This document shows positions 7,293-16,122 of a stretch of 64,000 nucleotides of DNA, piece by piece. The DNA lies in contig NZ_JACJPY010000009.1 of NCBI RefSeq assembly GCF_014696345.1, positions 1 to 64,000 on the forward strand, given 5' to 3'. The position numbers and the translations under genes are program-made. Source of the stretch: Pseudanabaena cinerea FACHB-1277. GTDB taxonomy: Bacteria; Cyanobacteriota; Cyanobacteriia; Pseudanabaenales; Pseudanabaenaceae. Each line of letters opens with the position of its first letter. Position 1 is the first letter of the stretch. Below the pieces are notes generated by a model, which searched no databases, was not told the origin of the DNA, and worked only from the letters and a program-made list of their open reading frames with translations.

Positions 7293-8669
7293 TCAATCCT
7301 CAAGATCAAAGAGTTGATTAAAGGTATCAACAATAATGTTTGAGGCTCTATCGATCTCGGCTGATTGAATTAGTCCCATTTCGCGATCGACTATAGTTCG
7401 AGCAGTACCATCTTCTAAAATATAAGAATTTAATCTATCTGGATTAATCCAGAATCGATGATCTATAATATCTAATACCTTATCACCTTTCTTTGATTTG
7501 TAACTTAGATTATGTGCATAAAGAAGATTATTAAATGATGAAAGAATATAAGGACTATGTGTAGTCAAAACAACTTGATTATCACGTTGATAGTCTAAGT
7601 TATTTTCTTGATTAACTATAATTGCAATTAAATCGATTATTTGCTTTTGTGCTACGGGAAAAAGATGGGCTTCAGGCTCTTCTATGACTAAAAATACTTT
7701 ACGCTGATTAAGAATAAAAAGGAAAATAATTAATAATATCCAAACGACTTCCTGTTGTCCTGAAGAGGCAAAATTAATTAAAGTACTTTTGTCTTCTGTA
7801 AAAGCAATTTTTTCGATTCCATTAATAGAAGTATAAGATCCTTTCAAAATTGAATTGACTATATCTCTAGCAATAATAATAGTTTTTACTGTTTCAGGAC
7901 TATTAAAGCTGTCAAAACAGTCTCCAATTAGATTATTAAGACCTTCCTCAAAAATTGGTTTTATTTGATCAATACGAGAGATAAAGTTTTGCATCAGATA
8001 ATCTAGTTTAGGCAAGCTATTCACACCTGTATCTGCATTAGATAGCCTTTCATTACCCATATCAATATTATATCTTTGCTGAGATAGAGTAGTAATCAGG
8101 CTACGCCCAGCAGGTAAAAATACAATATCTCTATCATCACAAAATAGCCAATTAAGTTCATTTTCAATTTCTTTTAATAGCGCTGATTCTTTTGATTTAA
8201 TAGCACTTATTTCTATTGAAGAATGAAAACTGGAAGATTTAGGATGTAGCTCACCATATAAACTATGAGCCTTATCCATTATTTTTCTAAATGTTTGTAT
8301 GAAGTCGTTACTAAATTCGATAGTTATAGAATGATTATCTTGAGATAGATATGCGTATGCCTCAACTTCATCACGATATCTATACTCTAACTTCATGTTT
8401 GGAGATTGAAGTGTAGAGCCGTATATCTTTATGAATTTTTGTCTTGCTAATTTAGCAAAGTTAGAAATAGAGTTATCAAATTTATTTTGGTTATAGCAAT
8501 CAAGGTAATATCTATATAAGTCATCCCTTAAAGATTTAAAAAAAAAGATTGCTTTACTGACAGTACTTTTTCCACTAGCTTGAGAACCAATAAATACAAG
8601 AATATCATCTATATCAATTTCGAGATCAGAAATTGGTCCAAATTGATGAATAGTTAGCTTTTGTTTCAT
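7293..8669 (-). CDS. ABC/SMC-like AAA-type ATPase (AAA15/AAA21 style), likely defence sensor
   Basis: The 458-aa protein has Walker A GSQASGKST at 28-36, a VFLPAGRS motif at 183-190, an ABC signature-like ASSGQQE at 301-307, Walker B KVFLVIEEPEAHLFP at 324-338, and an H-loop TTHSP at 369-373. This is the stand-alone ABC-ATPase type found in OLD, AriA (PARIS) and retron/Septu ATPases. It has no fused TOPRIM or HNH domain, so any effector must be separate; the coupled gene at 6801-7289 fills that slot. The region is AT-rich compared with the flanking housekeeping genes, which suggests horizontal gain. The specific system is not identified. Confidence 0.85.
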   Translation of the reverse strand: MKQKLTIHQFGPISDLEIDIDDILVFIGSQASGKSTVSKAIFFFKSLRDDLYRYYLDCYNQNKFDNSISNFAKLARQKFIKIYGSTLQSPNMKLEYRYRDEVEAYAYLSQDNHSITIEFSNDFIQTFRKIMDKAHSLYGELHPKSSSFHSSIEISAIKSKESALLKEIENELNWLFCDDRDIVFLPAGRSLITTLSQQRYNIDMGNERLSNADTGVNSLPKLDYLMQNFISRIDQIKPIFEEGLNNLIGDCFDSFNSPETVKTIIIARDIVNSILKGSYTSINGIEKIAFTEDKSTLINFASSGQQEVVWILLIIFLFILNQRKVFLVIEEPEAHLFPVAQKQIIDLIAIIVNQENNLDYQRDNQVVLTTHSPYILSSFNNLLYAHNLSYKSKKGDKVLDIIDHRFWINPDRLNSYILEDGTARTIVDREMGLIQSAEIDRASNIIVDTFNQLFDLED

Positions 8670-8679
8670 AAGGTTTTAT

Positions 8680-9162
8680 TTACAATAGATTAAAGAATGC
8701 TGCGTCGATTTCGTAACCTAAACTTTGAGTCATTTGCTGTAACTTTGCGGTGCTTTCAATACCGCGTGACTTGAGCCAGAGGGAAATGGCGAAAACCTTC
8801 TGCATCACAAAAAGCTCCAAGGCTTCAGGATTGTATTGCAACACATAGCCATCACCTTCGCGCTTGAACTCGTGGGGAACTAGCATCGCGGCATAGCGAC
8901 TGAGTTCGGCACGCCAATCGAGGAGATAGCTAAACCAAGGATAAGTGGCATCAAGACGCACAAACCAGAGACGGACTTCGGAGATTTCTGATAGTTCTCG
9001 AGGGTCGCCATCTTCTTTGTCCCACACAAGTTCGATTTGAAAGGCGCGATCGCTTTCAGGTGTTTCATCCCAATTCGCTAACAGCTTCTCGATCGCAATC
9101 TTGGCAGGACTAATATCCAACGACTCAATACAAGCCTGACTCACATAAATTACAGCAGCCAT
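8680..9162 (-). CDS. crr6: Crr6-like NDH-1 assembly protein (DUF1817)
   Basis: The 160-aa protein carries the conserved cyanobacterial/plastid core EDGDPRELSEISEVRLWFVR, then LDATYPWFSYLLDW, AAMLVPHEF and YNPEALELFVMQKVF. This matches Chlororespiratory Reduction 6 as I remember it. In plants and cyanobacteria Crr6 helps mature the NdhI subunit of the NAD(P)H dehydrogenase-1 complex, which acts in cyclic electron flow and respiration. It is soluble and cytoplasmic. It lies just upstream of dnaJ-like DNA on the same strand and marks the return to core genes after the accessory segment. Confidence 0.8.
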   Translation of the reverse strand: MAAVIYVSQACIESLDISPAKIAIEKLLANWDETPESDRAFQIELVWDKEDGDPRELSEISEVRLWFVRLDATYPWFSYLLDWRAELSRYAAMLVPHEFKREGDGYVLQYNPEALELFVMQKVFAISLWLKSRGIESTAKLQQMTQSLGYEIDAAFFNLL

Positions 9163-9201
9163 ATTTTCACTTTTTAATTCTTCAGTAAGTTTTAAAGAAA
9201 T

Positions 9202-9236
9202 AAGCTAAAGGCAGCGCGAAGCGTTGCCTTTAGCTT
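9202..9236 (-). terminator. hairpin overlapping the dnaJ-like stop codon
   Basis: Arms AAGCTAAAGGCA and TGCCTTTAGCTT flank a short GC-rich loop with GCG/CGC pairing. The hairpin touches the stop of the dnaJ-like gene (9235-9237). On the minus strand it is followed by a weak T-rich stretch, so it is a plausible terminator or 3'-protecting stem-loop. Confidence 0.55.
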
Positions 9237-10200
9237 ACTTCTTGAGCAGGTTTTCGCGAGGGTCAAAGGATTGCACCTTTAGCAACTGTTCGTATAGTTC
9301 GCGCTCACGGTTACTAGGAGTCTTGGGAACTACAATCTGAATCTCCACATATTGATCGCCAAAGGTGCGGGCATCCTTGGGGAATCCTTTACCAGAGAGG
9401 CGCAATTGTTGCCCAGACTTAACCCCTGGGGGAATGGTTAATTTCACTAATCCGCTTAGGGTTGGTACTTCTACCTGCACACCCAAGACTGATTCGCTAG
9501 GGGATATGGGTAACTGACAGCGAATATCTGAACCTTCGAGACTAAAGAAGGGATGGGGCTTGAGGGTAATTTTGAGGTAAAGGTCGCCGCCCGATGTGCC
9601 TTGTCCTTTGAGGCGGATGCGTTGTCCCGACAGTACACCTGCGGGCATATTTACCTCCAGGGATCGCCCATCTTCGAGACGAATACGTTCGCGGCCACCC
9701 ACATAGGCACGTTCGAGGGGCAGTTCTAGTAATGCTTCAGAATCGCGACGTGGTGAGGGGCGTGGGGGGGCTTGGGTGTTACTGCGATAGGAGGAGCCGC
9801 CTGTATCTTGAGTGCGATCGCTGGCGCGAAACTTGCCTAATAACTGATCGACAAATTCTTGGAAGTCGTTGTACTGGCTAAAGTCAACATCGCCACTGTA
9901 GTTGCCCTTCTCAAAGTCGGGAGTATATTGTTCGCGTGGTCTTGCTGCCCCGCCGCCACCTTGAAATCCGCCCTGTTTCCAATATTGCCCAAAGCGATCG
10001 TATTGCTGGCGCTTGGTGGTGTCAGCGAGAACTTCGTAAGCTTCACCGATGTCTTTGAAACGTTCTTCGGCTGCCTTGTCATTGGGATTGAGGTCGGGAT
10101 GATATTTCCGCGCTAACCTACGATAGGAGCGCTTAATTTCGTCAGCCGTGGCGGTTTTTGGTACGCCAAGAATTTCATAATAATTGCGAAAGTTTTGCAT
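9235..10200 (-). CDS. DnaJ-like co-chaperone, type II (CbpA-like)
   Basis: The 321-aa protein has an N-terminal J domain (residues ~6-70) with HPD at 34-36. A Gly/Phe-rich linker follows (WKQGGFQGGGGAARP), then a DnaJ C-terminal substrate-binding region (~150-305) with two similar halves. There is no CxxCxGxG zinc-finger region, so it is a type II/CbpA form rather than canonical DnaJ. It should stimulate DnaK ATPase and deliver substrates in the cytoplasm. The start at 10200 gives the expected MQNFRNYYEILGV beginning. Confidence 0.9.
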   Translation of the reverse strand: MQNFRNYYEILGVPKTATADEIKRSYRRLARKYHPDLNPNDKAAEERFKDIGEAYEVLADTTKRQQYDRFGQYWKQGGFQGGGGAARPREQYTPDFEKGNYSGDVDFSQYNDFQEFVDQLLGKFRASDRTQDTGGSSYRSNTQAPPRPSPRRDSEALLELPLERAYVGGRERIRLEDGRSLEVNMPAGVLSGQRIRLKGQGTSGGDLYLKITLKPHPFFSLEGSDIRCQLPISPSESVLGVQVEVPTLSGLVKLTIPPGVKSGQQLRLSGKGFPKDARTFGDQYVEIQIVVPKTPSNRERELYEQLLKVQSFDPRENLLKK

Positions 10201-10262
10201 ATTTCCCGAACTGCAAACAAGGAGGTTACTTAGCTTAGCCTATCGCCGCATCGTGCAATTGA

Positions 10263-11726
10263 CTAGATCCAGCTACGCAACCACATTAGCACGGGCAAAT
10301 AACTAGAGGAGATCGGTAAACCGATATAGAGGGGTAGCCAAAATATAAAGCCGATCGCCACTAATATAAATAAACCCGAACCGATCGCCTGCATATTTGC
10401 CATAGATGATTGCCAGAGTTGGGAGATGATCAGGGCGAGGGCGGCAAAGGCAAACACCGAAGCGGGCATATAGTGATACAGAAATATACAGCGCCGACTC
10501 AAGCCCCAAGGCAACCAATGGGCGGCAAAGCTGACGATCACATACAAAATAAACCAAAACAGCGATCGCCATTGGCTATAAATTTCTGCCAGTAGCACCG
10601 CAGAGGGCTGAATATGACAGGGTAAGTTTATGCTGAATTTAGAATGATTTATTGTATTGACACCAAGGTTTGCCAATAACTGGGGAAGGAAGCCCAATCT
10701 GGAAATAATTAATTTTCCTATTAATAATCCTAAGCAAATTAGCAAAGCGATCGCACTAAGCCAGTATAAAAAGGGATTTCCCATCCCATGTACAAATTCC
10801 ACCATGTCATTGGGGCGTTTTTCAAAAAAGTAAGCGATCGGGCGAATCAGTAAAATCCAACTCCACCAAGGCGAACAGTAAGGATGGATCGGTTCGGTTT
10901 TGCCTAGTCCTAGGTTTTGATGAAAACCAAAAATTTGACGGTGTAGCTCGGCAAGGTCGCGCTCAGGATTAATTTGTAAATGGGGAAGCCATTGCAAAAT
11001 ATAAAAATTGAACGGTAGGATCACCAATCCAAAAACTATTTGAGGAATACTCAGGTACTGCCCATAGCGTGACCATGCGTAAGCAGCGATCGCGATCAGT
11101 CCAGCAATATAGGCTAAGCCTGTCCACTTCACGCTTACCGCCGCACCGAGCATAATTCCTGTAGCGATCGCCCAAAACCATCTTTGCCGCGATCGCCTCA
11201 GCGCCAGCACCATACATAACTGGCTCAGCATTCCAAAAAATAAAATATAGATATTGATCAAGCCAAAGCGCGACTCCACCAATAGCAAGCCATCCATCGC
11301 CACAAACCACCCCGTCAGCCATGCCCAACTGCGGCGATCGCTCAATTGCCAGATCAATTCGTAGGTAATTAGGGGTAATAGCGCCCCTGCCAAGGCGGTC
11401 ATGCAGCGATAGCCCCAAGGGGCATAGCCAAACATTTTGATACCTAGCGCAATAATATATTTGGCAAGGGGCGGATGGGCATCAAATAGGGGCTGACCCA
11501 GTAAATAATTTTGAGCAAATTTTGGATAATAAACTTCATCAAATACAATGTCAGCAGTGCCGCCCAAATTCCAAAATCTAGTGGCAAAGGCAACGAGGGC
11601 GATCGCCAGCACTCCATATACAGGCTGATTTGCTAGCCAAATCAGGCGATCAGATAGGCGACCGTATAGACGACCGTATAAACGCGCAAGGGCAGTAATG
11701 GTTAAGCGATCGCTCCAATTGCTCAT
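10263..11726 (-). CDS. PMT-family (GT39) polyprenyl-phosphate-mannose protein mannosyltransferase
   Basis: The 487-aa polytopic membrane protein has the first-loop acidic motif FDEVYYPKFAQNYL and DAHPPLAKYIIALG, the signature of the dolichyl-phosphate-mannose:protein mannosyltransferase family. It has about ten membrane segments and an FFEKRPNDMVEF lumenal/periplasmic loop. It should transfer a sugar from a polyprenyl-phosphate donor to Ser/Thr of exported proteins. The N-terminus contains an odd short repeat (ARLYGRLYGRLSDRL). It is transcribed away from argH. Confidence 0.88.
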   Translation of the reverse strand: MSNWSDRLTITALARLYGRLYGRLSDRLIWLANQPVYGVLAIALVAFATRFWNLGGTADIVFDEVYYPKFAQNYLLGQPLFDAHPPLAKYIIALGIKMFGYAPWGYRCMTALAGALLPLITYELIWQLSDRRSWAWLTGWFVAMDGLLLVESRFGLINIYILFFGMLSQLCMVLALRRSRQRWFWAIATGIMLGAAVSVKWTGLAYIAGLIAIAAYAWSRYGQYLSIPQIVFGLVILPFNFYILQWLPHLQINPERDLAELHRQIFGFHQNLGLGKTEPIHPYCSPWWSWILLIRPIAYFFEKRPNDMVEFVHGMGNPFLYWLSAIALLICLGLLIGKLIISRLGFLPQLLANLGVNTINHSKFSINLPCHIQPSAVLLAEIYSQWRSLFWFILYVIVSFAAHWLPWGLSRRCIFLYHYMPASVFAFAALALIISQLWQSSMANMQAIGSGLFILVAIGFIFWLPLYIGLPISSSYLPVLMWLRSWI

Positions 11727-11959
11727 TTAAAATTCTTGTCGAGAAAATTCTTAGCTGTATTACAACTTACGCATTATACGTTTTCTATAGGAATGGGCTT
11801 CCCAAATTAGGCGATCGCTGTCATTGGGATTGCTTCAGCATTGTTTGTACTGCACGGAAATAACTCAAAAAACCAAGTTAGATCTTGAACCTATGACAAA
11901 AAAGCGCAAAATCGCCTGTCAAAAAGTAAACTAAACTTTCAAATATTACAGTTTTTTGT

Positions 11960-13351
11960 ATGAGCCAGACCACAGCCCCTCAACCTTGGAGTCAGCGTTT
12001 TGAGACAGCACTGCACCCAGCGATCGCCAGATTTAATGCCAGCATTAGCTTTGACATCAACTTAATCGAATATGACATCACAGGCTCACAGGCACACTCG
12101 CGGATGTTAGCCAAAGTTGGCATTATTAGCGATGCAGAAGGGGAAATGCTGGTCAATGGACTAGAGCAGATCCGCCAAGAATATCGCTCTGGTAATTTCA
12201 ATCCTGGGATTGACGCGGAAGATGTGCATTTTGCGGTAGAACGGCGACTGACGGAGTTGATCGGCGATGTCGGCAAAAAAGTACATACGGCGCGATCGCG
12301 CAATGACCAAGTGGCAACCGATGTGCGGCTATATCTGCGCGATCAAATTCGCAAAATCCAAACCGATCTCAGGCTATGGCAGCAAACATTGGTCAAAAAA
12401 GCCGATCAATATGTGGAAACCTTCATCCCTGGTTATACGCACCTGCAACGCGCCCAGCCCATCAGCCTCGCTCACCATTTGCTCGCCTATTTCGAGATGG
12501 CACAACGCGACTGGACAAGACTCAATGAAATCTATGAACGGGTGAATGTTTGCCCCCTTGGTTCAGGTGCATTAGCAGGTACGCCCCACCCCATTGATCG
12601 CCACTACAGCGCTGAATTGCTAGATTTTGGCTCAGTGGGACGCAATAGCCTTGATGGGGTATCCGATCGCGACTTTGCTGTGGAATTTCTCTGTGCTGCT
12701 AGTTTGATCATGGCGCACCTCAGCCGCCTTTCGGAAGAAGTGATCCTGTGGTCATCGCAGGAATTTAGCTTTGTCAAACTCAGCGATCGTGTCAGCACTG
12801 GCTCTAGCATCATGCCCCAAAAGAAAAACCCCGATGTGCCTGAATTAGTACGTGGTAAAACTGGGCGCGTCTTTGGACATTTGCAAGGTTTATTGACCAT
12901 TATTAAAGGTCTGCCCCTTGCCTATAACAAAGATATGCAGGAGGACAAGGAGGGCATTTTTGATGCCGTAGTGACGGTGCGAGCTTGTTTAGAGGCGATG
13001 ACTATTCTCATTGAAGAAGGAATCGAGTTTCAGCCTAAACGTTTAGCGGAAGCGGTTGCGGAAGATTTCTCTAATGCCACCGATGTTGCCGATTATTTAG
13101 CCGCCAAGGGTGTTCCCTTTCGCGAAGCTTATCAACTGGTGGGCAAGCTAGTCAAAACCTGCACTAGCGAAGGAATCCTGCTCAAGGATTTATCAGTGGA
13201 ACGCTGGCAAACCTTCCATCCTCAATTTGCGGCAGATATCATTGAGGCGATCGCCCCTGCCCAAGTGGTGAAGGTCAGAAATAGCTATGGTGGTACTGGG
13301 TTTGAGCAGGTCAGAAGCCAAATTGAAAGTGCCAAAAAGTTAATTGCTTAA
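11960..13351 (+). CDS. argH: argininosuccinate lyase
   Basis: The 463-aa enzyme cleaves argininosuccinate to arginine and fumarate, the last step of arginine synthesis. It has the fumarase/aspartase superfamily signature [12 protein letters not shown], the substrate-binding TARSRNDQ motif, and YTHLQRAQP with its catalytic His. The length is normal for the family and nothing looks damaged. The ATG at 11960 gives the expected acidic N-terminal arm leading to [13 protein letters not shown]. An inverted repeat just after the stop (13361-13390) probably ends transcription. Confidence 0.97.
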   Translation: MSQTTAPQPWSQRFETALHPAIARFNASISFDINLIEYDITGSQAHSRMLAKVGIISDAEGEMLVNGLEQIRQEYRSGNFNPGIDAEDVHFAVERRLTELIGDVGKKVHTARSRNDQVATDVRLYLRDQIRKIQTDLRLWQQTLVKKADQYVETFIPGYTHLQRAQPISLAHHLLAYFEMAQRDWTRLNEIYERVNVCPLGSGALAGTPHPIDRHYSAELLDFGSVGRNSLDGVSDRDFAVEFLCAASLIMAHLSRLSEEVILWSSQEFSFVKLSDRVSTGSSIMPQKKNPDVPELVRGKTGRVFGHLQGLLTIIKGLPLAYNKDMQEDKEGIFDAVVTVRACLEAMTILIEEGIEFQPKRLAEAVAEDFSNATDVADYLAAKGVPFREAYQLVGKLVKTCTSEGILLKDLSVERWQTFHPQFAADIIEAIAPAQVVKVRNSYGGTGFEQVRSQIESAKKLIA

Positions 13352-13360
13352 AGCTTGCAA

Positions 13361-13390
13361 TTCCAAAAGGTGTTAATACACCTTTTGGAA
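13361..13390 (+). terminator. perfect inverted repeat after argH
   Basis: Arms of 13 bp (TTCCAAAAGGTGT and its complement) are separated by TAAT, starting 9 bp after the argH stop. There is no U-tract, so it may act as an mRNA 3' stabiliser as much as a terminator. The bases after it (13392-13427) belong to a repeat also found at 41137. Confidence 0.6.
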
Positions 13391-13479
13391 CTATAGCTGT
13401 GCATCAATGTTGTTAGGACACAAAACCGAAAGGCGATCGCACTACCGAGAAGCAGTCAAATGACACGAGAAGATCAGAT

Positions 13480-13743
13480 TTGAAAATAGGCGCAAAAAAG
13501 TTCGAGAAAGTACTAAATGAGAAAGAGAAAGCGCTTAAAAGCTTAATGGATAAAAGCTTTGCCTGTGAAGCTGAGAGACTGTATCGCCAAAAAGGGAGTC
13601 ATGCTATTTACAAAAATATTCAGGGAAAAAGAGTTGTTGTTCCAATTGATTCTGGAAAAGATATCAAACAGGGTACTTTGATGGGAATGATTCAAGATAT
13701 TGATGTTGACAAGGAGACTTTTTTCAAATTACTACAAGAATAA
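13480..13743 (+). CDS. HicA-like mRNA interferase fold protein without a visible HicB
   Basis: The last ~50 residues match the HicA double-stranded-RNA-binding-like toxin core: RQKGSHAIYKN with the catalytic-type His after GS, then RVVVPIDSGKDIKQGTL. The first ~35 residues (EKVLNEKEKALKSLMDKSF) are charged and unlike the usual short HicA N-terminus. The start is uncertain: TTG at 13480 has a weak upstream purine stretch, and ATG at 13546 would leave a 65-aa protein. No HicB-type partner is adjacent on either strand, so it may be an orphan or a decayed toxin. Confidence 0.5.
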   Translation: MKIGAKKFEKVLNEKEKALKSLMDKSFACEAERLYRQKGSHAIYKNIQGKRVVVPIDSGKDIKQGTLMGMIQDIDVDKETFFKLLQE

Positions 13744-13880
13744 AGCGATCGCCCAATCATCGCCCACAAACCTGATCGCCTTTTTCTCCATCAATCAGCG
13801 ATCGCCCCTCACCACCAAAACCTGATCGCCTATCCCCTCAAATCAAACAGCGATCTCTTCCCAAAAAACATAAAACTGGA
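13744..13880 (+). repeat. HIP1-bearing repeat array 1 (about two degenerate units)
   Basis: Two to three degenerate units alternate AGCGATCGCCC and CCTGATCGCC cores, with CTCACCACC and CCCTCAAATCAAAC linkers. It is the same unit as at 15933 and 16733. The last unit is damaged (GCGATCTC, GGATCGC). The following ~145 bp up to the next gene is AT-rich, with nothing else I recognise. Confidence 0.8.
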
Positions 13881-14025
13881 TCGCTAATTATCAATGCTAA
13901 AAATCAATGGAGATCTGGAGATCATTATTTATTATCTGGTTCACAAAATACTTTTTACTCTAGAGTGGATTCAATATTCACCTTTAAATTAGGCTAAGAA
14001 TTTCACTAACATAACCCTAATTTTA

Positions 14026-15066
14026 TTATTTTCGCAAATCACTAATAGCAAGAATAATTGATTTTTCGTGATCATAAATCTTTTTATTCATCTGAACAAC
14101 CTGCGGAATAGTATTTTCGTGAAGCCACTTAATTGAGGAAAAGTCTCCTGTCTCTAAGAGAGATTTTGCATCTTGCTTTGTAATTTCTTGAAATAGTGAT
14201 TTTCTCTCATTATCAGGTAAATCTAAGTTTAAGATGCACTCATATTCTGGTGTTTTCGAGTAACCAGGAAATAATAACGTCTTAGCCACAGCGAAATTAC
14301 CTTCAAAAGCTAAAGGGCAATACCCAACTCGAAAATAAGGACTACCTTTTCCTAAAATTAGATTTTTCTTGCCAAAGACCTTATCAACATATTGGTAGTG
14401 CCAGAAACCCTTACCTCCACATTGATCATAAAAAGTTATAGCAGGACTGCCATCTCGCAGTTTACAGAATTCAAAGTATAGATTCTCTTCTAAATATGCG
14501 TAAACATCACCAAGTGCCGAATGAGTTTTCCAATTAGGGTGGATACGATCACAAATTCGTTCAATAGAATGTCTAGTAAATGTGACCACATATTTAACGC
14601 CATCTCGGTCAATAGTTGGTTCTTGAGTAGAATAATAGCAAGTCCCTTTACTACTACGAAATCTTTTTGCAGAACGACATTGCACAATAATCTCTCTATC
14701 TAGGGGTAAAAGTCGAAAATCATTAAAGGGGAAATATCTATTGAATTTATCTTTCGGAAATTTGCTGAAAACTAATTCACTAAGAAAATCAATTACTAAA
14801 TAAGATCCCATATCTTCGCCAAATTTAAAGTTCTTTTTTACTGGTTCAATTGCTTTCCAATACCCAAGTTCTTTGATGTTTTTACAAATAGGTTTTAATT
14901 CATCGGGGATATCATTAAAATCGAATTTTTGAATTATCTCCTTGATTATTTGAGAGAAGTCTGGATCAGATCCTTCATTCTTAAAAATAAATTTAGGATA
15001 TTTATTCCGTTCTTCTCTTTTTTCTTTAGATTGCCAGTAGGGATTAAATCCTCGATGTTTTTTCAT
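14026..15066 (-). CDS. hypothetical protein, unrecognised, AT-rich
   Basis: I do not recognise a domain in this 346-aa protein. It is soluble, rich in Lys, Phe and aromatic residues. A central stretch has a possible metal- or nucleotide-handling look (RHSIERICDRIHPNW; TFYDQCGGKGFWHYQY), but no complete motif. Codon use is much more AT-rich than argH or chlH, and HIP1 sites are absent from the gene, which points to recent acquisition. It stands alone on the minus strand between repeat array 1 and the retropepsin module. Confidence 0.65.
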   Translation of the reverse strand: MKKHRGFNPYWQSKEKREERNKYPKFIFKNEGSDPDFSQIIKEIIQKFDFNDIPDELKPICKNIKELGYWKAIEPVKKNFKFGEDMGSYLVIDFLSELVFSKFPKDKFNRYFPFNDFRLLPLDREIIVQCRSAKRFRSSKGTCYYSTQEPTIDRDGVKYVVTFTRHSIERICDRIHPNWKTHSALGDVYAYLEENLYFEFCKLRDGSPAITFYDQCGGKGFWHYQYVDKVFGKKNLILGKGSPYFRVGYCPLAFEGNFAVAKTLLFPGYSKTPEYECILNLDLPDNERKSLFQEITKQDAKSLLETGDFSSIKWLHENTIPQVVQMNKKIYDHEKSIILAISDLRK

Positions 15067-15129
15067 GATTCAATTTTGTATCGATATAGTTTTAAAAATT
15101 TTTATCTCAGCACTCTATAGTTTCAATCA

Positions 15130-15561
15130 CTAACTACCTAGTGATTTCAATCTTGGGCAAACCTCAAAAGCTAACTCATGGCGATAGAAACAAACATTGA
15201 ACTCATTAAAGAAGTTCATATGTCCAAGGATTACAGGTGAATCATTTGATTTAGTCCAAGCAAAAGCAAATAAAGTGCTTGAGAAAGATCCAACAGTGCC
15301 ATCCAAAACTAGACCTTTGGCTTCACTCCGAGAAAGATTGCCACTTAACGGAATTATTACTGTCTGTTCTTCCCAAACTGCTCCTAGATGTAAGCCCATA
15401 TCATAAGGTAATACGTTTACACTTGCCCCTGTATCCAATAAAGCCATAACCTCTATAGATTTACTGCCATTAGTAAGCCGCAAAGGTAAATAGGGCATAA
15501 TGACTGATCGCCCAGAGCTATCAATTTTCTCGATAAAATTAAAACGCTGTCCGTTAAGCAT
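15130..15561 (-). CDS. retropepsin-like aspartic protease domain protein
   Basis: The protein has the single aspartic-protease motif LLDTGASVNVLP, a hydrophobic flap-like region, and VILGHMNFFNEF where retropepsins carry the ILG strand. One D-T-G per chain means it must dimerise to be active. The chosen ATG at 15561 overlaps the stop of the upstream 85-aa gene by 8 bp; an alternative ATG at 15579 adds six residues. This two-gene module (small helical protein plus retropepsin) recurs in cyanobacteria, as I recall. The substrate is unknown. Confidence 0.75.
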   Translation of the reverse strand: MLNGQRFNFIEKIDSSGRSVIMPYLPLRLTNGSKSIEVMALLDTGASVNVLPYDMGLHLGAVWEEQTVIIPLSGNLSRSEAKGLVLDGTVGSFSSTLFAFAWTKSNDSPVILGHMNFFNEFNVCFYRHELAFEVCPRLKSLGS

Positions 15562-15811
15562 TTGCTTTTTCCTTTGCATCCCTCAAAAGATTTGACAATG
15601 CTGTGACCGCTTGAGTGTCTGCTTGAGGCGACCACACGACTGCATCAGTTGAGGCTAATTGATTGAGTAGATTTTGTTCTGGATTAACATTTGCTGTTTC
15701 CAAATTACAACCTTCTTCTTTCGCCACAGCAAGCAATAGAAAATGGATTAACCGTAGTTTATCCTCATGGGTTAATTGACTAACAGTTGATAAAAGCTCC
15801 GTGAGAGGCAT
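15554..15811 (-). CDS. small helical protein coupled to the retropepsin gene
   Basis: The 85-aa soluble protein begins MPLTELLSTVSQLTHEDKLRL, a helix pair seen in short cyanobacterial proteins that precede retropepsin or toxin-like genes. Its 3' end overlaps the retropepsin start, so the two are co-translated. It could be an inhibitor, a substrate or an antitoxin-like partner; sequence alone does not decide. Confidence 0.6.
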   Translation of the reverse strand: MPLTELLSTVSQLTHEDKLRLIHFLLLAVAKEEGCNLETANVNPEQNLLNQLASTDAVVWSPQADTQAVTALSNLLRDAKEKANA

Positions 15812-15932
15812 AATTGCGATTAGGTTGGGTTGGTCTTAGATAATGCTGGTAATTGTTCCTGTGCTTCAGCGATCGCCGAATAATTAAGCATAGTGTTTTA
15901 CCTAAGTTATTAAGATTATACGATATCCAGCC

Positions 15933-16079
15933 CAGCGATCGCCTATTTCCCAAACCAAACAGCGATCGCCCCTCACCCCCCACAAAACCCGATCGCCTAT
16001 TTCCCAAACCAAACAGCGATCACCTCTCACCACCCACAAAACCCGATCGCCTATTTCCCAAACCAAATAGCGATCGCTT
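15933..16079 (+). repeat. HIP1-bearing repeat array 2 (54-bp units)
   Basis: Two nearly identical 54-bp units and two partial ones are present. Each has AAACAGCGATCGCC, a CTCACCACCCACAAAA linker, CCCGATCGCC and TATTTCCCAAACC. Because 54 is divisible by three, the array is open in several frames and makes spurious repetitive peptides on both strands. It lies just upstream of the DUF6883 gene. Confidence 0.9.
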
Positions 16080-16122
16080 GAGATTAGATATACTAAAATC
16101 AATTTACTATTTATTCCTGCCT

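Noticed and set aside
9859-10116. 85-aa hydrophobic ORF on the plus strand
   Set aside because: It lies wholly opposite the J-domain region of the dnaJ-like gene, which is clearly the real gene.
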